Part shown: positions 44,501 through 48,790 of the stretch, piece after piece
Numbering within the stretch: position 1 is the first letter of the stretch
How the letters are laid out: every line of letters begins with the position of its first letter
Source of the DNA: Rhipicephalus microplus
Lineage: Eukaryota; Arthropoda; Arachnida; Ixodida; Ixodidae
Assembly: GCF_043290135.1 (NCBI RefSeq)
Contig: NC_134710.1
Span: 9,969,821 to 10,033,820, forward strand
DNA: 64,000 nt
Direction of reading: 5' to 3'
Notes under the pieces: generated by a model
What the model was told of the DNA's origin: nothing
The model's database searches: none
What the model saw: the letters and a program-made list of their open reading frames with translations, nothing else
Translations under genes and position numbers: made by a program

Positions 44501-46919
44501 ATTAAAGAGCTGCTCGGCGAGTATGGTCTTGAGCAGCGAGCGGCACAGCGGCCCGTGACGACAGAACTGCTCCAAGTGCGGGCTATGCAAAGAAAAAGGG
44601 CTAATGCGAAGCCAGTTTAAAGCGAGCAGGTGCTGGCTAACTAACTTTATGAAGAGGAAATGCTTTTCCCTCCGAAGGGAAACATGCATATGCGAAAAGT
44701 TTTGTGGAGAAGTACGATGAAAAGCTTCACAGTTTTCAGAGGTTCGTCCTAAACTTGCGGCGCAACAACGGCTACCTGCTTGGGCAAATTGGGAATGCCG
44801 ATCAGACGCCTCTTTACTTCGACATGCCTGGCACCACAACTGTCGAGAAGAAGGGGGCGAAGCAAGTTCGCGTGCTGACATCGGTCCACGGTAGAACTAC
44901 AGTGACGGCAATGCTCTGTTACACGTCAAATGGGCACAAGCTTCGCCCGTACCTCATATTTAAATGGAAGACGCTCCCGAAAGGAGTCGTTTTTTCGAGT
45001 GGTGTGATCGTGCGGGCCAGCGAGAAAAATGGGTGCGCGTTGCAATCGATGTCTTACTTTTTTTTTTTTTTTTCGCGCTGGAAATCCGGTGCGCGTTGCA
45101 ATCGAGGGCGCGGTAGAATCAAGTAAATACGGTATGTTACTGTAAAGAACTTTTATGCCTTTATAATAAGTGCAGCAATGGTAAGCGATGCAGTGATTAC
45201 CGCGACTTCAGAGCAAGTGCTATGATGTATGCACAAAAATACACGAGAGCATGATGATACTTACTGACAAACGCGCCGTCATGTCATCAAGCAAATGTAC
45301 AAATCATGAACTACCTCCTTGGCAGTATGTGTGGCTTTGTAGTTTACAGCTGTTACCGCTTGTGCAAGTGTACCAAGTACACTGCTTGCTTTCATGCTAT
45401 TGTGCATGCGACTTCTTCAGTAAAGTGCGCATCATTCGTGGAAATGAAAGCAACTTGCTGCCGCCGCATTGGCTCAACATAATAATCTTTGCCCCTTTGC
45501 GCAGTATGGTGCTGATCGAGCACGAAGGGAATGTTTCTGGACAAGGGAAAATACACGCGTATGTTGCAGCAAGCGACACTGATGGAGTGAACTTAGTAGC
45601 AGCTACACTGCACGTAACTGGCTAAGAACACTGGGCCTGACGATGCAGCAGGGAACAAATACTGATTTCACCCGCCTAAATAGTACCGTAAGAAACTACT
45701 GCCCCATAGAGGCGCAGCACCTGAGACTACATGCACTCAAGTTTTCGTGGCGTACAAAGTGCTATTGGATTGCAAAATTTAAAAAGTAATAATTTATAAA
45801 AAAAGTTTGAGCGCTATCTCTTTGATACTTTTACACGAACACTATGGAGACATGCTGAGTATTTGTGTTAATTTTCATCAACTTCTGTAAAGTTTTAGGA
45901 AAGCTTTCTACCCTAAGCCAAATCCCCCCCTAACAGTTTAATTGACAACAAGTGTCTTTGTAGGGCATATGAGAGATATTGTATTGCTTTTGCACAGTAT
46001 ATTCATTTCTGCCAAGAAAAATATTATGAACTGCAAAACTATGGAAGAGACCATGAATGCCTTGACTTTCTCTGTGTGCCTTATGAAGCATGACCCACCA
46101 TTCTCAATTTTATAGGAAGTGCTGAAGGTCCTTCTCTTGCCTAGATATGGATAGGCTTCAGTAGAACGAGGTTTCAGTGTAAACAAACAGATCGCAATTG
46201 ATAATATGGCCGTGGATATCTTTAAAAAAGTCATCCGCAATGCCACGAAACCCCACTGTGGACTGCTTAATGTTACACCGTTGAGAGAACTGAATTCATC
46301 AGTGCACCAAGCCAGGCATAGATATGTGTTGCATGTAGAAGAATAAAAAGGCAAGCTGTGGCACAACAGGTAACCTTGAAAATTAAAGAACTTGAGCTCA
46401 AGCTACACGGCATGCAAGAGAGGAAGACAAAGCTAACAAAACCCTGAAACAATTGCTGGAGTCAGCCAATCACTTTTCGGAAGATGCCAAAGCAAGAAAG
46501 AACGCGACTTTGTTTTGTCATGGCCAACAGTTTTGTCGAACACCTAAAGTAAAGAGTTTGAGCTAGCTGCTATTGGGAAAAAAAAAATTGTGCGAAAGGA
46601 GAGCTTCTTTCCTTAGCCATGTAGGAAAATAAAATTACGTTAGCACCCCTTGAACTTCTCTTTTTTGCATCCTTGAACTTCTTGAAATGTCCTTAACTTT
46701 CAGCCAAATATTGTGCGCGAAGCGTGCTTTAGAAAGCTCTCGCATTTGTGGTCAGTCTGCATTTAAACCATATTGTTTGCAGAATCTGGCTACCCAGTAC
46801 TCATACCCATACCAGCAGATGGGCTACTGGTACCCGCAGGCGGGATACCCACAAGTCCAAGGACAGTTCATGCAGGGTGTCCAGTACCCCTACGGACAGT
46901 ACTATGGACAGGGCTTTGG
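11588..46919 (+). CDS. TIA1: TIA1/TIAR (Rox8) family RNA-binding protein, internal exons only
   Basis: This is the one host gene I can support. Members of this family bind U-rich RNA through three RRM domains, regulate splicing next to weak 5' splice sites, repress translation and nucleate stress granules. Eight exons join with matching phases at AG/GT junctions: 11588-11645, 19313-19400, 25260-25335, 27777-27885, 28482-28589, 28648-28732, 37536-37662 and 46783-46919. They give 262 codons plus two bases with no stop. In order they encode the end of RRM1 ([10 protein letters not shown]), RRM2 with RNP2 IFVGDL and RNP1 KGYGFVSF, the NWATRKPPA linker, RRM3 with RNP2 VYCGGI and RNP1 KGYAFIRF, and a Tyr/Gln/Gly-rich tail. 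The family is usually about 370-400 residues, so about 80 N-terminal residues (most of RRM1) and the C-terminal end are missing here. The final visible exon ends in a good GTGAGT donor, so at least one more exon follows. The gene assignment is near certain; the exact paralogue and the isoforms are not. Confidence 0.95.
11646..13612 (+). other. intron of the TIA1-like gene, unassigned part
   Basis: No exon or recognised element. Open frames at 12342-12818 overlap in all three + frames and on the minus strand, with no motif I can name. Confidence 0.4.
13613..13726 (+). repeat. Ruka-type SINE, 3' fragment
   Basis: Contains gagaaccccaggtggtcaaa, ttcataatcacatggtggtt and cgttaaacccc, ending in a short (caat)n tail, as in the full copy at 24820. 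Confidence 0.88.
13727..14476 (+). other. intron sequence, unassigned
   Basis: No recognised gene or element. A pyrimidine-rich run (ctctcacctcttcaccctca) leads into the TA tract at 14477. Confidence 0.35.
14477..14542. repeat. (TA)n microsatellite
   Basis: About 66 bp of uninterrupted alternating TA, immediately followed by the tRNA-bearing repeat cluster. Confidence 0.97.
14543..15563 (-). repeat. cluster of tRNA-module repeats, head-to-tail
   Basis: A roughly 210-bp unit starting gggctcgtttttccgtg and containing agtaatgccaaggaatgtac and gaatgtaaataagaagaaag recurs at about 14560, 14806 and 15258, with a partial unit at 15457-15563. The first three units end in a tRNA-like module on the minus strand; in the copy at about 14941-15012 the A box is tagctcagtggttagagca, with ggttcgattcc as B box in sibling copies. 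Between the second and third units (about 15013-15236) lies a core shared with the foldback element at 27019-27625. The first unit has its tRNA B-box half duplicated (14706-14794). It is probably one foldback/SINE-like family that amplified locally. Confidence 0.8.
15668..15811. repeat. inverted-repeat (foldback) element
   Basis: The arms at about 15672-15728 and 15755-15810 are near-perfect reverse complements: gacgatagttatagcgcaag on the left against cgcgccataactatcgtc on the right, and gagacgagaaggacac against gtgtccttctcgtct. A pyrimidine-rich centre (tccttcgtgtcctcctcgct) separates them. It is probably a small palindromic MITE. Confidence 0.85.
15812..17879 (+). other. intron sequence, unassigned
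   Basis: No exon recognised. Overlapping short frames on both strands near 16016-16412 and 16521-16840 carry no familiar domain. Confidence 0.35.
17880..18300 (+). pseudogene. BEL/Pao-type LTR retrotransposon integrase relic
   Basis: Shifting + frames resemble the end of a BEL/Pao polyprotein. First VAWWGGF and [12 protein letters not shown] (about 17915-17985), then [20 protein letters not shown] with [20 protein letters not shown] (17992-18130). After a frameshift comes [21 protein letters not shown] (about 18210-18285), near the end of the integrase region. The E-x(2)-INxRPLT and LSPxHFL signatures are typical of this superfamily. Upstream protease, RT and LTRs are not found; this is a dead fragment. 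Confidence 0.8.
18301..18627 (+). other. intron sequence, unassigned
   Basis: No recognised feature between the integrase relic and the hairpin. Confidence 0.35.
18628..18684. repeat. perfect 13-bp hairpin plus direct repeat
   Basis: Positions 18628-18640 (ataatttccctca) and 18647-18659 (tgagggaaattat) are perfect reverse complements around a 6-nt loop. The core cctcaataatttgaggg, itself palindromic, is repeated about 32 bp downstream. Confidence 0.85.
18685..19095 (+). other. intron sequence, unassigned
   Basis: Nothing recognised. The stretch leads into the degenerate array upstream of the RRM2 exon. Confidence 0.35.
19096..19232 (+). repeat. degenerate ~27-bp tandem repeat
   Basis: Five to six imperfect units share the core g(g/t)attaa(a/t)ttg followed by (g/c)(c/t)(t/g)g and a spacer. 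It ends 80 bp before the acceptor of the 19313 exon. Confidence 0.7.
19313..19400 (+). CDS. TIA1: TIA1-like exon: first half of RRM2
   Basis: The 88-nt exon follows an unbroken T tract and CCAG, and ends at donor gtgagt (19401). Joined to the previous exon it reads [17 protein letters not shown] and continues to [14 protein letters not shown] is RNP2 of RRM2, and SPEI and AFAPFG are strongly conserved in the family. Phase is 2 in and 2 out, consistent with both neighbours. Confidence 0.95.
19401..23461 (+). other. intron sequence, mostly unassigned, with a GC-rich block and a possible Tigger-like end
   Basis: At 21616 the sequence agtagaatctcaatgatacg resembles the terminal repeat of Tigger-type elements; the reverse complement of 55755-55787 is similar. 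A minus-strand frame at 21624-21887 could be the tail of its transposase. About 20700-21400 is GC-rich without a recognised gene. The remainder shows nothing I can name. Confidence 0.35.
23462..24240 (+). repeat. CATG-rich satellite-like repeat (copy 1)
   Basis: Several imperfect units contain catgacatgcatgtcatgta, tacatgctacgctcatga, ccgtttcgctagctt and ttggtattacgtgac. The unit is about 150-160 bp by the spacing of the catgtcatgta motif. A second repeat beginning ttaaaggggccgtgaaacg (about 23695-23880) interrupts it. The same family, inverted, is at 32045-33285, and in this orientation at 48401-48790. Confidence 0.8.
24241..24804 (+). other. intron sequence, unassigned
   Basis: T-rich; no exon. 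gtctctttaagcc near 24424 resembles the end of the ttaaaggggcc repeat family. Confidence 0.35.
24820..25070 (+). mobile_element. full-length Ruka-type tRNA-derived SINE
   Basis: The 251-bp element begins ccccgccgcggtggtctagt, with A box tggtctagtggctaagg and B box ggttcgattcc. It continues through a conserved body (ggtgcacgttaaagaacccc, ataatcaaatggtggttttg) to a (caat)n tail. It is flanked by a perfect 15-bp target-site duplication, tgttgtccaagatag, at 24805-24819 and 25071-25085. It lies in the intron upstream of the RRM2 RNP1 exon. Intact boxes and perfect flanks suggest a young insertion. Confidence 0.97.
25260..25335 (+). CDS. TIA1: TIA1-like exon: RNP1 of RRM2
   Basis: The 76-nt exon follows acceptor acttttcag and ends at donor gttagt. 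With the split serine codon it reads [20 protein letters not shown] and continues [14 protein letters not shown] is the octapeptide RNP1 of RRM2, carrying the aromatic residues that contact RNA. It ends in phase 0. The donor (gttagt) is weaker than the gtgagt used at several other exons of this gene. Confidence 0.94.
25336..26199 (+). other. intron sequence, unassigned
   Basis: No additional exon or element recognised; T-rich. Confidence 0.4.
26200..26930 (+). repeat. interspersed repeat (second copy at 57560-58760)
   Basis: Segments such as cacggccgtgcatat, gttattttcaaaatagttga and ctgcttgtaaagctacatg match, with scattered changes, cgtgcatatg, gttattttcaaaaacagttg and ctgcttgtgcattctttt in 57840-58740, in the same order. 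Poly(A) at 26799-26814 is inside it. No coding function is apparent. Confidence 0.75.
27019..27625. mobile_element. foldback element carrying a tRNA-like module
   Basis: The left arm (27060-27136, cagacaatactgccaaggaa and following) is the inverted repeat of the right arm (27520-27599, ending ttggcagtgttgtctg). Between them lie an about 300-bp core (27215-27428) shared with the 15013-15236 region and, next to the right arm, a tRNA-like module at 27429-27504. This makes the structure arm, core, tRNA-like module, inverted arm. It is probably non-autonomous and in an intron of the TIA1-like gene. Confidence 0.75.
27429..27504 (+). repeat. tRNA-like module of the foldback element
   Basis: ccgctgtgagccgaattggtagaccatc is followed by gtcgcagattcagtccctg, decayed A- and B-box positions at tRNA-like spacing. 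It aligns with the better-preserved modules near 14940 and 15395. It is not a functional tRNA gene. Confidence 0.6.
27777..27885 (+). CDS. TIA1: TIA1-like exon: end of RRM2 and linker to RRM3
   Basis: The 109-nt exon follows a long T-rich tract and ggcag, and ends before gtgagc. It reads [20 protein letters not shown] followed by [27 protein letters not shown] and NWATRKPPA are hallmark residues of TIA1/TIAR RRM2 and the linker to RRM3. It begins in phase 0 and leaves one base. Confidence 0.95.
27886..28481 (+). other. intron sequence, unassigned
   Basis: The intron between the RRM2 and RRM3 exons; nothing further recognised. Confidence 0.5.
28482..28589 (+). CDS. TIA1: TIA1-like exon: start of RRM3
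   Basis: The 108-nt exon runs from acceptor ttgctttcag to donor gtatgt at 28590. It encodes a threonine-rich stretch, then [20 protein letters not shown] and CGGISQGLS. The (F/Y)[16 protein letters not shown] signature is highly specific for TIA1-family RRM3, where VYCGG(I/V) is RNP2. It is followed by an intron of only 58 bp. Confidence 0.96.
28590..28647 (+). other. 58-bp intron in the TIA1-like gene
   Basis: This intron has donor gtatgtgt and acceptor ccctgctttcag, only 58 bp apart. Joining the two flanking exons restores the RRM3 reading frame exactly. The other six introns visible in this gene range from about 0.6 kb to 9 kb. Confidence 0.9.
28648..28732 (+). CDS. TIA1: TIA1-like exon: RRM3 core
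   Basis: The 85-nt exon runs from acceptor ccctgctttcag to donor gtaggt. It reads [20 protein letters not shown] then KDKGYAFI and a split arginine codon. LM..TFS.(Y/F)G.I.EIRVF.DKGY is the conserved RRM3 helix 1, strand 2 and RNP1. The intron just upstream is 58 bp, so these two RRM3 exons sit almost side by side. Confidence 0.96.
28733..29528 (+). other. intron sequence, AT-rich
   Basis: Very AT-rich; no exon or named repeat recognised. Confidence 0.4.
29529..29999 (-). pseudogene. fragment resembling a Mutator-like transposase-derived protein
   Basis: The open 156-codon minus frame begins [22 protein letters not shown], then has [18 protein letters not shown] and a lysine-rich KKKHKQ stretch. 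The G..QN.NE.LH..IW pattern, followed by an alpha-helical HFN.GN segment, recalls the C-terminus of Mutator-domain proteins common in arthropods. That is a recollection of the pattern, not a search. It is truncated next to the LINE at 30050 and is not called a host gene. Confidence 0.4.
30050..30833 (+). pseudogene. 5'-truncated LINE, RT C-terminal domain and 3' UTR
   Basis: An open + frame from about 30051 to 30588 reads [20 protein letters not shown], then [26 protein letters not shown] and [17 protein letters not shown]. This is the conserved C-terminal domain after the RT in CR1/L2/Jockey-type elements. A 240-bp 3' UTR follows, ending in an (aaataaac)n tail at about 30815-30833. The catalytic RT is missing. 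It abuts a hAT relic at 30834, so it probably inserted there. The frame is intact over 180 codons, suggesting moderate age. Confidence 0.88.
30834..32040 (+). pseudogene. hAT-family transposase relic, N-terminal/central part
   Basis: Starting right after the LINE tail, the + strand reads [20 protein letters not shown], then after a frameshift [20 protein letters not shown]. It continues with [20 protein letters not shown], then [20 protein letters not shown] (about 31220-31275). The ATD.SND, CSDN...G.K.GV and CPCHL.N.AAEKA motifs mark the catalytic core of an hAT group with zinc-finger relatives. Several stops and shifts follow. The segment is interrupted near 32045 by the CATG-rich repeat and resumes at 33290. 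Confidence 0.8.
32045..33285 (-). repeat. CATG-rich satellite-like repeat (copy 2), inserted in the hAT relic
   Basis: Several units of about 150-160 bp carry gacatgcatgtcatgattat, tcacgtca..aatac and gaagctagcgaaa. This is the reverse complement of the copies at 23462 and 48401. The right end is (gata)n/(gaca)n-rich (33191-33236) and then tgctttgcattta. A SINE is inserted at 32495-32731. Confidence 0.8.
32495..32731 (+). mobile_element. Ruka-type SINE (diverged) inside the CATG repeat
   Basis: It begins cccccgccgcagtggtctag, with a decayed B box (gggatcgtatcc), the standard body and gacgttaaacccc near the end. A near-perfect 12-bp target duplication, gtattgt(g/t)aagc, flanks it at 32483-32494 and 32732-32743. 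It is more diverged than the copy at 24820, hence older. Confidence 0.93.
33290..33890 (+). pseudogene. hAT-family transposase relic, C-terminal part
   Basis: The segment reads [20 protein letters not shown] and [19 protein letters not shown], then after stops [20 protein letters not shown] with RASMSETLG. The last segment is the hAT C-terminal dimerisation signature (HSNA..ER.FS.V.K..T..R). With 30834-32040 it forms one element split by the repeat at 32045-33285. Confidence 0.8.
34181..34320 (+). repeat. two-copy 70-bp tandem duplication
   Basis: Units at 34181 and 34251 share ctgtgaaatggcacatgcag and ctgaggtgg(t/c)ggcttta. Confidence 0.85.
34514..35060 (-). pseudogene. LINE 3' fragment
   Basis: On the minus strand a frame near 34870-34985 reads [20 protein letters not shown] then [12 protein letters not shown], the WN.LP motif near the end of CR1/L2-type ORF2. 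A 3' UTR follows, ending in aggcttacagaataaataaa at about 34515. It is 5'-truncated and short. Confidence 0.6.
35061..36068 (+). other. intron sequence, unassigned
   Basis: No exon or named element recognised. Confidence 0.35.
36069..36140 (+). repeat. tRNA-like (possible SINE head)
   Basis: tgtagcctagtggtctagac and, about 35 nt later, cagtttcaaatcccagcacc occupy A- and B-box positions, followed by a T-rich tail. It could be a decayed tRNA-derived SINE. Stem pairing is poor, so I do not call a tRNA gene. Confidence 0.4.
36141..37535 (+). other. intron sequence, unassigned
   Basis: Nothing recognised up to the RRM3-end exon. Short frames at 36817-37050 and 37091-37435 have no motif. Confidence 0.35.
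37536..37662 (+). CDS. TIA1: TIA1-like exon: end of RRM3
   Basis: The 127-nt exon starts after actttttgcgcag, completes the split Arg codon and continues [15 protein letters not shown], then [17 protein letters not shown] and a QQQPQ run, ending at donor gtgagt. HAIV, G..VKC.WGKE is the conserved end of TIA1-family RRM3. It leaves phase 0. Confidence 0.95.
37868..38010. repeat. AACTGGT/ACCAGTT palindromic minisatellite (locus 1)
   Basis: Interleaved aactggtt, ccagttgggaccagttg and ccagttgg units occur in both orientations. The same motif makes a larger array at 43070-43375. Confidence 0.75.
38011..38359 (+). other. intron sequence, unassigned
   Basis: Contains a two-copy 13-bp repeat (tcctgaagttttg) at 38273-38298. 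Nothing else is recognised. Confidence 0.35.
38360..39480 (-). pseudogene. Tigger/pogo-like transposase relic with lost catalytic residues
   Basis: On the minus strand, from about 39270 downwards: [87 protein letters not shown] and, past a stop, [16 protein letters not shown] and VWEQ, the usual C-terminus. In the family the first and second catalytic Asp are expected at GNMDQTP and (V/L)DSF.(G/A)H; here they read N and V. The helix-turn-helix part is missing. The left end carries a Tigger-like edge (tttactctaatgtaacgcgg, about 38370-38390), while the right end is undefined. Confidence 0.85.
39642..41182. mobile_element. TA-flanked non-autonomous DNA transposon
   Basis: The left end cagtcgaactccgctacaac (39642) and the reverse complement of the right end (aagtcgaaccccgctacaac, ending 41182) match over about 24 bp. 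TA lies outside each (39640-39641 and 41183-41184), the pogo/Tigger signature. It is 1.54 kb with no transposase frame. It holds a 143-bp direct duplication (about 39719-39990). Between the two copies is tttcccgcatcagcttcttc, identical to part of the transposase at about 38866-38890, so the element may be derived from a Tigger copy. Confidence 0.85.
41183..41650 (+). repeat. TTTAAAGGGGCCCTGAAA-type interspersed repeat
   Basis: It begins tttaaaggggccctgaaata directly at the edge of the TA-flanked element and includes ccaatcggtagtacaggt twice. The head resembles 23695 (ttaaaggggccgtgaaacg). Its 3' end is not clear. Confidence 0.5.
41651..43069 (+). other. intron sequence, unassigned
   Basis: No exon or named element recognised. 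Confidence 0.35.
43070..43375. repeat. AACTGGAACCAGTT palindromic minisatellite (locus 2)
   Basis: Irregular units of about 15-20 bp (aactggtaccaattgctaac, tggaaccagttacaactggt and variants), each nearly its own reverse complement, fill about 300 bp. This is the same family as 37868-38010. Confidence 0.8.
43376..44032 (+). other. intron sequence, unassigned
   Basis: Includes an AT-rich run of ttgaatatt-like words at 43925-44025, similar in style to 56190-56260 and 58965-59050. Confidence 0.35.
44033..45132 (+). mobile_element. TA-flanked Tigger/pogo-like transposon with decayed transposase
   Basis: The left end ccgtaattactcgaatctaa and the reverse complement of the right end (ccgtatttacttgattctac) form an inverted repeat, with TA at 44031-44032 and 45133-45134. 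Inside, on the + strand, comes a CENP-B-like helix-turn-helix ([37 protein letters not shown], 44320-44440), then a second DNA-binding segment ending at a stop near 44618. After a gap follows [16 protein letters not shown] (about 44785-44835), with the first catalytic Asp intact, and [20 protein letters not shown]. The frame ends in a T tract near 45060 and the rest of the DDE domain is deleted, so it cannot be autonomous. Confidence 0.9.
45135..46160 (+). other. intron sequence, unassigned
   Basis: A 124-codon + frame at 45251-45625 has no recognised domain. The 3' part (46080-46160) may belong to the hAT fragment that follows. Confidence 0.35.
46161..46560 (+). pseudogene. hAT-type transposase C-terminal fragment
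   Basis: The + frame from 46161 reads [20 protein letters not shown] and continues FKKVIRNA, then [20 protein letters not shown], stopping near 46345. The remnant after that ([20 protein letters not shown] in another frame) looks like a coiled-coil tail. (V/A)ERGFSVNKE is a frequent signature at the C-terminus of one hAT lineage in arthropods. It ends some 220 bp before the last visible TIA1-like exon. Confidence 0.65.
46783..46919 (+). CDS. TIA1: TIA1-like exon: Tyr/Gln/Gly-rich tail
   Basis: The 137-nt exon starts after tattgtttgcag and ends at donor gtgagt. It reads [20 protein letters not shown] and continues with repeated [16 protein letters not shown] motifs. This matches the aggregation-prone low-complexity tail of TIA1 proteins, which drives stress-granule assembly. 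It leaves two bases of a codon, so the coding sequence continues in an exon I could not identify between here and 64000. Confidence 0.92.
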
Positions 46920-47860
46920 GTGAGTCTGGCCAAGGAATTATTGTTGCTTTCTGACAAGTTCTGCATGCAAGTTGTATTTGATGGGCTGTGTTCTGTGGTT
47001 GTGAAGCAACAAATGTGTAATGCTGTATTTATTTCCTCAATTTTTTTTCTTTATTTCCTGCATAATGATTGCACCCAAACATGGCCACAAGCCAAAGTGT
47101 GGCCTCAAAAATATGTATATGGAATTATAAGGTAGCTACTCATACGATGTATTAAAAACAGATGTTGGAACATGCAGGTACTAATATAAAACCTTCAAGA
47201 TCTATATCTGTTGCCTCTGCCTTTGATGTTACTCCACCTACGCCAACCAGAGACTTAGCATCAGCCAAAAGGCCACGTTATGAACCCTTTTTTTTTTTTT
47301 TTGAAACGCTCCATTGCTTGTTTGTTTGTTTGGCGTCCCCTCTACCTTTGTAGTACCTTCATTTCTTCCCTGCCGACGTACCTGTGTTGAGAAGCGTGGT
47401 CATTATCTCACTTTTCTGAGCCGCATTATGACTAGTTTTTCATCTCTAGGACTGCGCGGTAAGCGATATTGGTCATTCTACGCTAGACGTCTCCGCCATT
47501 CTGGCGGCCATCTCAAGTGTATTTGAAAATAATCATGCGGATTTACGGCATTGAGAACAGTGAATTGCTAAAATGTTTCAGACAGAAAAACAAAATTTTT
47601 TGGTCATGTAGGTAGGTACCTTCTGAACTCAGAATGTCGGCTGAATGTTGTTTGGGAAAACATTTATTTTAAAAGTACCACTCTTTTTTTCTCTACCAAG
47701 TTCGGTCTGCATGTTAAGTAAAGGAGCTTGTGTAGTTTGAATCTCAATAATAATAATGCAATTTTTCTGCCACATACGCCTCCTAGAATTTCACCAAAAT
47801 TTGTCATGTTTGCATTTATTCTACCGCAATATTGCACTTTATATGGATATCCAAACCTGC
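46920..47860 (+). other. sequence after the last visible TIA1 exon, unassigned
   Basis: No downstream TIA1 exon was identified. There is a T tract at 47287-47302. The block continues an intron if the terminal exon lies further right. Confidence 0.35.
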
Positions 47861-47920
47861 CAAGTCTTCCGGATTGGCCGGAAGACTCCCAGATTTTGAC
47901 CTTTTTTCCGGTTGTACGGT
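47861..47920. repeat. short interspersed repeat fragment (cctgccaagtcttccgg type)
   Basis: cctgccaagtcttccggatt and ggaagactcccagattttga resemble the reverse complement of 50255-50300 (gaatctcccggattcagaat, gaacttggcaggta), suggesting two copies of one short repeat in opposite orientation. Confidence 0.45.
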
Positions 47921-48400
47921 TGTCATGAAAATTTTTCGGAAATCGAAATTTCTGTGCGTGATCTGGCCGCATTGACAGAAAAGCAACTCAATCCGCTCCA
48001 CGCTTTTCGAACCTACCCCATTTTATTATGAGTTTAAGAGGCGTTCATGTGAACGTACAGTATAATCTCAGTTATGCGAAACCACGGCAGATACGAATTC
48101 CAAATTTTACCATGTTCATTGGGCCTCAATTCGAATGTTTCGAACACATTTTCTAATCGCGGCGGGTGATACGAACTTTAGTACAGAAACCATTGAGAAG
48201 GCCGAGAGCAGCGTACTCGAAGCTTCGAAAGTACGCGTGCGACCGGCGCACGCCCCGTCTTCTACAGAGTGTTTAATTGTCGTTGCCACACCCGCTGTGG
48301 ACGAAACCGCGGTCGCTCTTGACACGATCATGTGTGGTGACAACGTAACTGACAGAACCCCGTAAGTGTGTGCTCGACCAGTCAAAGCAACGCTTTGAGT
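47921..48400. other. unassigned; possible Tigger-like terminal sequence
   Basis: cagtataatctcagttatgc at 48057 resembles a Tigger-type terminal repeat. The frame 48135-48365 that follows (ETIEKAESSVLEASKV) may be the tail of its transposase or chance. Confidence 0.3.
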
Positions 48401-48790
48401 GTGTGAGTCAGTCTGTCTGTCTGTCTGTCTGTCTTTCTGTCTAGCCGCCTACGTCTTTTAGCTCTCCTGGCCGTTTTGATAATGGTATCTATACCAAACC
48501 TGGTATGGCATAACATGACTGTATGAATAACATATTTGACTAGTTATAACATGAAAATCATGACATATATGTCACTAATGTCATGATTTACATTTCATGG
48601 TCCTGTAGCTGTTGCGGTGGTTTCGTTCACATGACATGTTGAAAAACTGGTATAGTATGGCATGATTGTATGGCAAACACAAGCGACAGACCCTAACATG
48701 AAAATCATGACATGCATGTCATGTAACAACATGACTACATGCCACGCTCATGATGCGCTCACGGCAGTTTAATATGGAAAGGGCGACTTG
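48401..48790 (+). repeat. CATG-rich satellite-like repeat (copy 3) with (GTCT)n head
   Basis: A (gtct)n run at about 48409-48441 is followed by agccgcctacgtcttttagc, aacatgaaaatcatgacat and acatgcatgtcatgt units. This is the same order as the reverse complement of the right end of 32045-33285, giving the family a defined end with a tetranucleotide head. Confidence 0.8.

Noticed and set aside
45938..46366. 142-codon minus-strand frame with a hydrophobic segment
   Set aside because: It is antisense to the hAT-type C-terminal fragment at 46161-46560, which explains part of the sequence.
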